Part shown: piece by piece, positions 14,083 through 18,526 of the stretch | Numbering within the stretch: the first letter of the stretch is position 1 | Layout of the letters: each line of letters starts with the position of its first letter | Assembly (NCBI GenBank): GCA_046263055.1 | Contig: JBHELO010000043.1 | Span: forward strand, 1-18,526 | Direction: 5' to 3' | From: DATAQC01 sp046263055 | GTDB taxonomy: Bacteria > Actinomycetota > Acidimicrobiia > Acidimicrobiales > AC-14 | Length of the DNA stretch: 18,526 nt | The notes under the pieces: model-generated | Databases searched by the model: none | Told to the model about the DNA's origin: nothing | What the model saw: only the letters and a program-made list of their open reading frames with translations | Position numbers and translations under genes: made by a program

Positions 14083-14724
14083 TCAGCCGGCCGTCCCCGA
14101 GGAGCCGCCCACGTGAGCGGCCAGCCACCCGTTGAGGGGGCGGGCCGCCCGCAGGAACGCCGCCACCCGGTTCTTGGCCGACGCTCGACCCAGCCAGGCC
14201 CCGGCCGGCCACTCCTGCCAGGCGATGAGCCCCTTGTTGCGCAGGAGGTCGACGCGGGGATGGTCCCTCGGGAAGCCCCTCGGTGCCGTCTTCAGCACGT
14301 GGTGGCCCTGCACGTCCAGGCCGGCCCGGCGGGCGTCGGCCACCACCGCCGCCAGCTCGGCGCCCGACCCGTCGTCGTCCACCGCCCGCCGGTAGCGCTC
14401 GAGCTGGTCGGGCGCCATGACCCACATCCCGGCGCCGGCGCCGAGGCCGCGGGACGAGAGCTGCACGTACCCGCCGTCGCCCACGGTGGCGCCGAGGGTG
14501 GTCTTGTAGGGCGACTTGTCGGCGCTGAAGCGGACGTCGCGGTTGGGCCGGAACACCTTGCCGGGCCCGAACTCGGGGGCTAGCTCGGCCAGCAACTCCT
14601 CCATGGGCGCCTTCACGGCGGTCTGGAAGACGGGCGTGTGGGCCTGCCAGTAGGCCCTCGAGTTGTCCGCCTCGAGTCCCTCGTAGAACTCGAGGGCCTC
14701 GGCCGGCCAGCCCCGGAACGCCAC
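14083..14724 (-). CDS. DUF2461 (TIGR02453-type) family protein
   Basis: A 213-aa protein matching the uncharacterised DUF2461 family: FRGWPAEALEFYEGLEADNSRAYW at the start, then VFRPNRDVRFSADKSPYKTTLGATV in the middle, and YVQLSSRGLGAGAGMW followed by the D-Q-L-E-R-Y-R-R helix. The family has no settled biochemical role. No signal peptide or membrane segment is present. The start is GTG at 14724 because GGAGAG lies six bases before it. It starts 21 bases after the stop of the VOC gene and is therefore very likely its operon partner. Confidence 0.88.
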   Translation of the reverse strand: MAFRGWPAEALEFYEGLEADNSRAYWQAHTPVFQTAVKAPMEELLAELAPEFGPGKVFRPNRDVRFSADKSPYKTTLGATVGDGGYVQLSSRGLGAGAGMWVMAPDQLERYRRAVDDDGSGAELAAVVADARRAGLDVQGHHVLKTAPRGFPRDHPRVDLLRNKGLIAWQEWPAGAWLGRASAKNRVAAFLRAARPLNGWLAAHVGGSSGTAG

Positions 14725-14745
14725 CCGACGCTCTCCGATCGGGCG

Positions 14746-15093
14746 CTACATGCCCATGACGATCCCGATGACGTTGCCATCGGGGTCCTTGAACTGGGCC
14801 ACCTTCGGCCCTTCCGGTACCTCCATGGGCGGCATAACCGTGGACCCGCCCAGCTTCTCGACCTGGTCCAAGGTGGCCTGCAGATCGTCCACCTGGACGT
14901 AGAACGTGACGAAGGACGACCCGTCCTGGCTGGGTCCGACGCCGCCGCCGATGCCCCCCTCGTCGGCCGGGACCATGCCGTAGTTCATCGGGTTGTCGGC
15001 GTTGATCGCCCACCCGAACAGGTCGCCGTAGAACTTCTGGAGTGCCGCCCCGTCCTTGCCCAGGACCTCGAAGTGAACCACCGGGTGACCCAT
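14746..15093 (-). CDS. VOC-fold (glyoxalase-like) protein
   Basis: A 115-aa protein that starts MGHPVVHFEVLGKDGAALQKFYGDLFGW, the usual strand and helix of the VOC superfamily, with VTFYVQVDDLQATLDQVEKLGG as the second repeat and FKDPDGNVIGIV as the closing strand. His7 and a following acid (Glu9) hint at a partial metal site, but the family member is not identified. The ATG at 15093 has GGGGAGG just before it; longer starts at 15201 overlap the tRNA and are rejected. It follows tRNA-Ser by about 68 bases on the same strand, and DUF2461 comes next. The other VOC gene in this window (8645-9022) is only a distant relative. Confidence 0.88.
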   Translation of the reverse strand: MGHPVVHFEVLGKDGAALQKFYGDLFGWAINADNPMNYGMVPADEGGIGGGVGPSQDGSSFVTFYVQVDDLQATLDQVEKLGGSTVMPPMEVPEGPKVAQFKDPDGNVIGIVMGM

Positions 15094-15158
15094 GCCGCCT
15101 CCCCTTCGCTCGTCGACCCGGCCACCGTAGCCACCGGCGGGCGGCACCGCCCAGCGGC

Positions 15159-15244
15159 TGGCGGAGGGAGTGGGATTCGAACCCACGGGGCTCTCGCCCA
15201 AGGCTGTTCAAGAGCCTCGCATTCGGCCGCTCTGCCATCCCTCC
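15159..15244 (-). tRNA. tRNA-Ser (anticodon TGA), CCA encoded
   Basis: Class II tRNA body at 15162-15244. The acceptor stem is GGAGGGA/TCCCTCC with discriminator G. The anticodon stem AGGCT/AGCCT closes CTTGAAC with anticodon TGA. The variable arm is short and stable, GGGC-GAGA-GCCC. The T arm is GTGGG-TTCGAAT-CCCAC. The CCA end is encoded at 15161-15159, unlike the other two tRNAs here. It lies 24 bases downstream of pheA on the same strand. Confidence 0.95.
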
Positions 15245-15268
15245 GGGCGACGCCGCCGAGGCTCGACG

Positions 15269-16210
15269 CTACCGGCGCACCTGGCCCCGCAGCGACGTGA
15301 TCCACTCGTCGGCCTCCCGCCACGCGGCCTCGGCGTCACGGCGGATGGCCGGGCCGTGCTCGCCGGCCGCCGGGTAGGAACCCAGGAACTTCACGTTGGC
15401 CAGTTGGGCGTGGAGATCCCGCAGGCAGTCGGCCACCACCTCGTCGTCCACGTGGCCCTCCAGGTCGACGATGAAGCAGTAGTCCCCCAGGGTGTGCTTG
15501 GTCGGGCGGGACTCCAGCTTGGTGAGGTTGATGTTGCGGGCCGTGAACTGGCCGAGGATCCCGTGCAAGCTGCCCGGACGGTCGTCGCGCTGGAAGCACA
15601 CGATGCTCGTCTTGTCGTGACCGGTGGGCGCGGGCACCCCGTCGCGGGCGACGACCACGAAGCGGGTGGCGTTCTCGGGGTGGTCGTCGATGTCGGACGC
15701 CACCACGTCGAGCCCGTACAGCTTGGCCGCCAGCACCGAGCCCAGCGCCACCGTGCCCGGCTCCCGCTCCACCGCCACCGCCCGCACCGCCTCGGCCGTG
15801 GAGTTGGCCGCCACCAGGTCCACGCCCGGCAGGCGGCTGGCGAAGAACCGCGAGCACTGGCCCAGCGCCTCCGGGAACGACACCACCCGCCGCACGTCGG
15901 CCAGGCTGGTGTTCGCAGGCCCCATCAGGTGCTGGCGCACGCTCAGCACCACCTCCCGCTGGATGAGGAGGTCGTGCTCGAAGATGAGCCCGTCGAGCAC
16001 CAGGCGCACGGTGCCTTCGAGGGAGTTCTCCAGGGCGACGAAGCCCAGGTCCACGTCGCCGCTCGCCACCGCCGCCAGGATCTCGGGGAACGACCGCATC
16101 GGTTCCAGCTCGCCGGCGGCCAGGTCGGCCTGGCCGACCAGCGCCTCCTCGCTGAAGGTGCCGGGGGGCCCGAGGTAGGCCACGCGCAGGGGGGGGCTGG
16201 TGACGCTCAT
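15269..16210 (-). CDS. pheA: Prephenate dehydratase
   Basis: A 313-aa enzyme converting prephenate to phenylpyruvate, the committed step to phenylalanine. The catalytic domain (about 9-188) opens VAYLGPPGTFSEEAL, holds ALENSLEGTV (59-68) and ends with the catalytic TRF (182-184) in ENATRFVVVA. The C-terminal ACT domain (about 200-278) contains RPGSLHGIL and LTKLESRP (229-236), the phenylalanine-binding feedback sites, so allosteric control is expected. There is no chorismate mutase domain, as in other actinobacterial PheA. The start is the ATG at 16210, with no ribosome site but a TATCCT box six bases upstream, which suggests a leaderless mRNA. The frame is open further upstream on this strand, but that is the shadow of larB. 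It is followed by tRNA-Ser and the VOC/DUF2461 genes. Confidence 0.95.
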   Translation of the reverse strand: MSVTSPPLRVAYLGPPGTFSEEALVGQADLAAGELEPMRSFPEILAAVASGDVDLGFVALENSLEGTVRLVLDGLIFEHDLLIQREVVLSVRQHLMGPANTSLADVRRVVSFPEALGQCSRFFASRLPGVDLVAANSTAEAVRAVAVEREPGTVALGSVLAAKLYGLDVVASDIDDHPENATRFVVVARDGVPAPTGHDKTSIVCFQRDDRPGSLHGILGQFTARNINLTKLESRPTKHTLGDYCFIVDLEGHVDDEVVADCLRDLHAQLANVKFLGSYPAAGEHGPAIRRDAEAAWREADEWITSLRGQVRR

Positions 16211-16252
16211 CGGGCGAGGATAGGGCAGTGCCCGCAGGTGCAGAATGGCGAT
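16211..16252. promoter_or_regulatory. 42-bp divergent promoter region, pheA and larB
   Basis: Only 42 bases separate the two starts. On the minus strand TATCCT (16222-16217) sits six bases from the pheA ATG, with TTCTGC as a weak -35. The centre holds an 11-bp palindrome, GGGCA-G-TGCCC (16223-16233), overlapping where promoters must face each other. Neither gene has a good ribosome site, so both mRNAs may be leaderless. The palindrome as operator is inference. Confidence 0.4.
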
Positions 16253-16990
16253 ATGGACGAGGCGAGCCTGCGGCGATTGCTCGACGACGTGCGCTCGGGC
16301 GCCGTGCACGCCGACGAGGCCGTGCACCGGCTGCGGCGGCTGCCCTTCGCCGACCTCGGCTTCGCCCGCGTGGACCACCACCGGGCCCTGCGCCAGGGCC
16401 TGCCCGAGGCCGTGTACGCCCCGGGCAAGACGCCCGAGCAGTGCGCCGCCATCGTGGCCGAGCTGCTGGCCGAGCCGGGTGATGGGCCGGTGCTGCTCAC
16501 CCGGGCCGCCGACGACCAGGCGGCCGCCGCCGAGGCCGCCAACCCGGGGGTCGTGCGCACCGGCCACACGCTGGCCTGGCGCAGCCGCCTGGAGCGGCCC
16601 GGGCGGGTGCTGGTGCTCACCGCCGGCACCGCCGACCTCCCGGTGGCCACCGAGTGCACGGCCACCCTGACCGCCCATGGGTTCCGCCCGACGCTCCTGG
16701 CCGACGTGGGGGTGGCCGGCGTCCACCGCCTCCTGGCCTCCGCCGACGAGCTGGCGGCGGCCGACGTGGTGGTGGTGGTGGCCGGTATGGAGGGGGCCCT
16801 GGCGAGCCTGGTCGGCGGCATCACCCCCGCGCCGGTGGTGGCGGTGCCGACCAGTGTGGGGTACGGCGCCGCACTGGAGGGCGTGACCGCCCTCCTGGCC
16901 ATGCTCTCGTCGTGCGCCGCCGGGTTGACGGTGGTGGGCATCGACAACGGCTTCGGCGCCGCCTGCGCGGTGGCCCGCCTCCTGCAGTGA
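16253..16990 (+). CDS. larB: Nickel-pincer cofactor synthesis protein LarB
   Basis: A 245-aa, PurE-related carboxylase/hydrolase that turns nicotinic acid adenine dinucleotide into pyridinium-3,5-biscarboxylic acid mononucleotide, the first step to the nickel-pincer nucleotide. The C-terminal half is the PurE-like fold: GRVLVLTAGTADLPVATEC, DVGVAGVHRLL, VVVVVAGMEGALASLVGGI, VVAVPTSVGYGAALEGVTALLAMLSSCAAG and GIDNGFGAACAVARLL are all typical of LarB. The N-terminal part (PGKTPEQCAAIVAELL) also fits. The ATG at 16253 gives the family length; a GTG at 16238 is an alternative. larC follows after 34 bases. LarE (sulfur insertion) is not in the window. Confidence 0.92.
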   Translation: MDEASLRRLLDDVRSGAVHADEAVHRLRRLPFADLGFARVDHHRALRQGLPEAVYAPGKTPEQCAAIVAELLAEPGDGPVLLTRAADDQAAAAEAANPGVVRTGHTLAWRSRLERPGRVLVLTAGTADLPVATECTATLTAHGFRPTLLADVGVAGVHRLLASADELAAADVVVVVAGMEGALASLVGGITPAPVVAVPTSVGYGAALEGVTALLAMLSSCAAGLTVVGIDNGFGAACAVARLLQ

Positions 16991-17024
16991 CCGACCGACG
17001 AGGACGGGCGGCCGCCACCGCCGG

Positions 17025-18302
17025 ATGGGCACGGTGAGCCCGCCCGTCGGCGGTGGGTGCCTGGGCTGGTTCCACTGCTTCGCGGGGATCGCCGGCGACA
17101 TGGCGCTGGGCAGCCTGGTGGACGCCGGGGCCGACGTGGACGAGGTGCGGGCCCTCCTCGACCGCCTGCCCGTCACCGGCTGGGGCCTCGACGTGGAGCC
17201 CGTGCTGCGGGCCGGCATCGCCGCCACCCGGGCCGTGGTCCACGCTCCCGAGGACACCGTGGTGCGCACCTACGCCCACATCTCCGGACTGGTGGACGAG
17301 GCTCGGCTGCCCGACCGGGTGCGCGACCGGGCCCAGGCCGCCTTCGCCGCCCTGGCCGAGGCCGAGGGGCGCCTGCACCGCCGCCCGCCCGAGCAGGTCC
17401 ACTTCCACGAGGTGGGCGGCCTCGACGCCATCGTCGACGTGGTGGGCACCTGCGCGGCGCTGGAAGTGCTGGGCGTGACCGAGGTGTGGGCCAGCCCGGT
17501 GGCCACCGGGATGGGGATGGTGCGGGCCGCCCACGGCGCCCTGCCCAACCCCGCTCCCGCGGTGCTGGAACTGCTCCGCGGCGCGCCCACCTACGGGCGC
17601 GACGTCCAGGTGGAGCTGACCACGCCCACCGGCGCCGCCCTGTTGGCGGCCACCGTCACCGGCTGGGGGCCGCTGCCGCCGATGACGGTGGAAGCCACCG
17701 GCTACGGCGCCGGGAGCCGCGACCTCGACGGCCTGCCCAACGTCACCCAGGTCGTGATCGGCGAGCCCCTCCCCGAGGTCCAGGGGGGCGGGCCGGGCCG
17801 CACCGGCGGCCAGCCGGTGGTCCTCCTGGAGGTCAACGTGGACGACGCCACGGGCGAGACGCTGGCCCACACGGTGGCCGCCCTCCTCGACGCCGGCGCC
17901 CACGACGCCTGGGTCACGCCGGTGGTGATGAAGAAGGGCCGCCCGGCCCACACGGTGAGCGCCCTGGCCGACCCCGCCCTCGCCACCTTCGTGGGGAAGG
18001 TCCTGGTGTCGGAGACGGGCTCGCTCGGCGTGCGGGGCCAGTCCCTCGAGCGGTGGCCGGCGTCGCGCCAGCTGCACGAGGTGGAGGTGGCCGGGATCCC
18101 GGTGCGGGTGAAGGTGTCTCCCGGGCGGGCCAAGGTCGAGCACGACGACGCGGTGCGGGCCGCCCGCCGCGCCGGGCTGCCGTTGCGGGAGGTGGTGTCC
18201 CGGGCCGAGGCCGCCTGGCGCCGCCGCCAGGCCGCCCGTGAGGCCGACGCCGGAACCGGCTCCGGCTCCGGCACCGGGTCCGGCTCCGACGACGCCGGTT
18301 GA
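17025..18302 (+). CDS. larC: Nickel-pincer cofactor nickel insertase LarC
   Basis: A 425-aa protein that inserts nickel into the sulfurated pyridinium nucleotide in a CTP-dependent reaction. N-terminal WFHCFAGIAGDMALGSLVDAGA, then HFHEVGGLDAIVDVVG (about 126-141), ELTTPTGAALLA, and the C-terminal domain LLEVNVDDATGETLAHTVAALLDAGAHDAWVTPVVMKKGRPAHTVS and VSETGSLGVR are family signatures. It is one uninterrupted frame, unlike the L. plantarum gene, which joins two frames by programmed frameshift. The last about 20 residues are a Gly/Ser/Thr tail without family function. The start at 17025 is the first ATG; no good ribosome site is visible. It forms an operon with larB. Confidence 0.92.
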   Translation: MGTVSPPVGGGCLGWFHCFAGIAGDMALGSLVDAGADVDEVRALLDRLPVTGWGLDVEPVLRAGIAATRAVVHAPEDTVVRTYAHISGLVDEARLPDRVRDRAQAAFAALAEAEGRLHRRPPEQVHFHEVGGLDAIVDVVGTCAALEVLGVTEVWASPVATGMGMVRAAHGALPNPAPAVLELLRGAPTYGRDVQVELTTPTGAALLAATVTGWGPLPPMTVEATGYGAGSRDLDGLPNVTQVVIGEPLPEVQGGGPGRTGGQPVVLLEVNVDDATGETLAHTVAALLDAGAHDAWVTPVVMKKGRPAHTVSALADPALATFVGKVLVSETGSLGVRGQSLERWPASRQLHEVEVAGIPVRVKVSPGRAKVEHDDAVRAARRAGLPLREVVSRAEAAWRRRQAAREADAGTGSGSGTGSGSDDAG

Positions 18303-18372
18303 CCGTCGCCCGACCTGCCAACCGGTGACGCGTTTCGACCGTCGCCCGACCTGCCGACCGGTGAGACGTCTC
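18301..18372. repeat. 36-bp tandem direct repeat, two copies, at the end of larC
   Basis: Copies at 18301-18336 and 18337-18372 both begin GACCGTCGCCCGACCTGCC and differ mainly near their ends. The first starts inside the larC TGA stop. The gap 18303-18420 between the two convergent genes holds nothing else I can name. Confidence 0.65.
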
Positions 18373-18420
18373 GTCCATGGACCCCGGACGGGCCACCAGT
18401 TCGGAGGGCGGCCCCGGCGG

Positions 18421-18526
18421 CTACTCCGCTTCGAACAGGTCCTCGCCCCGGCGGAGGCGGGCGGCGATGCGCACCACGTGGGGCAGCTCCCGGCGGGTCG
18501 GCGTGTGGGCGGCGAGGAAGCGGGCG
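18421..18526 (-). CDS. C-terminal end of an unidentified minus-strand gene (cut by window edge)
   Basis: A minus-strand frame is open from the right edge to a TAG at 18421-18423, giving 34 residues: ARFLAAHTPTRRELPHVV, then RIAARLRRGEDLFEAE. The composition is that of a real actinobacterial protein end (acidic-basic helix, strong third-position GC). It ends about 118 bases from larC in tail-to-tail layout. Too little is present to name it; it does not look like the end of LarE or LarA. Confidence 0.45.
   Translation of the reverse strand, partial: ARFLAAHTPTRRELPHVVRIAARLRRGEDLFEAE

Noticed and set aside
15094..15201. Longer start of the VOC protein at 15201
   Set aside because: It would translate part of tRNA-Ser. 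The ATG at 15093 has a good ribosome site and the family's N-terminus.
16211..17269. Upstream extension of pheA to 17269
   Set aside because: It is antisense to larB and larC. The PheA family pattern begins at MSVTSPPLRVAYLGPPG.
1..18526. CRISPR array, rRNA genes, riboswitch, toxin-antitoxin or known defence cluster
   Set aside because: There are no regularly spaced repeats beyond two or three copies, no rRNA-like stretch and no cas or toxin-antitoxin-like proteins. The lone methyltransferase does not make a recognisable defence island.

Overview
The window is very GC-rich, densely coded chromosomal DNA of actinobacterial type. The evidence is strong G/C third-position bias, frequent GTG starts, a deazaflavin-F420-type oxidoreductase, a group II truncated haemoglobin, an ECF sigma factor with a membrane zinc-finger anti-sigma, and a PASTA-less Ser/Thr kinase. 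An Acidimicrobiia-like lineage is my guess from overall flavour and has not been proven. Fifteen protein genes (one a broken serine recombinase, one cut off by the right edge) and three tRNA genes can be supported.

Left part (1-4150). A 547-aa LuxR-type regulator (TPR-like body, C-terminal helix-turn-helix) is followed on the same strand by a 96-aa small protein that looks like a dimeric alpha/beta-barrel stress or regulatory protein. A dyad and two hairpins surround them. Upstream lies a frameshifted large serine recombinase with a perfect 18-bp-arm hairpin behind it, the only trace of a mobile element here.

Middle (4150-9690). A FAD-dependent UDP-galactopyranose-mutase-like oxidoreductase and an F420-dependent luciferase-like oxidoreductase run on the plus strand. 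They converge on a beta-class DNA methyltransferase, which carries an extra C-terminal domain resembling a PD-(D/E)XK nuclease fold with its lysine replaced by cysteine. A VOC-fold protein and a truncated haemoglobin follow. The stretch from 9691 to 10132 has no convincing gene but contains a strong nested hairpin.

Right part (10133-18526). tRNA-Arg(ACG) is followed by an ECF sigma/anti-sigma pair with overlapping reading frames. Facing it are tRNA-Ser(GCT) and a transmembrane Ser/Thr kinase with an extracytoplasmic PsbP/Mog1-like domain. Next, reading leftwards from 16210, come prephenate dehydratase pheA, tRNA-Ser(UGA), a VOC protein and a DUF2461 protein. Divergent from pheA, with only 42 bp between the two starts, is larB-larC, which supplies two of the three proteins of nickel-pincer cofactor synthesis; larE and a lactate racemase are not in view. 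A 36-bp tandem repeat and the end of an unidentified minus-strand gene close the window.

No complete new defence or mobile system is evident. The most interesting item is the methyltransferase with the candidate nuclease-like tail, followed by the compact pheA/larB divergent promoter region and the LuxR/small-protein pair with its dyad.
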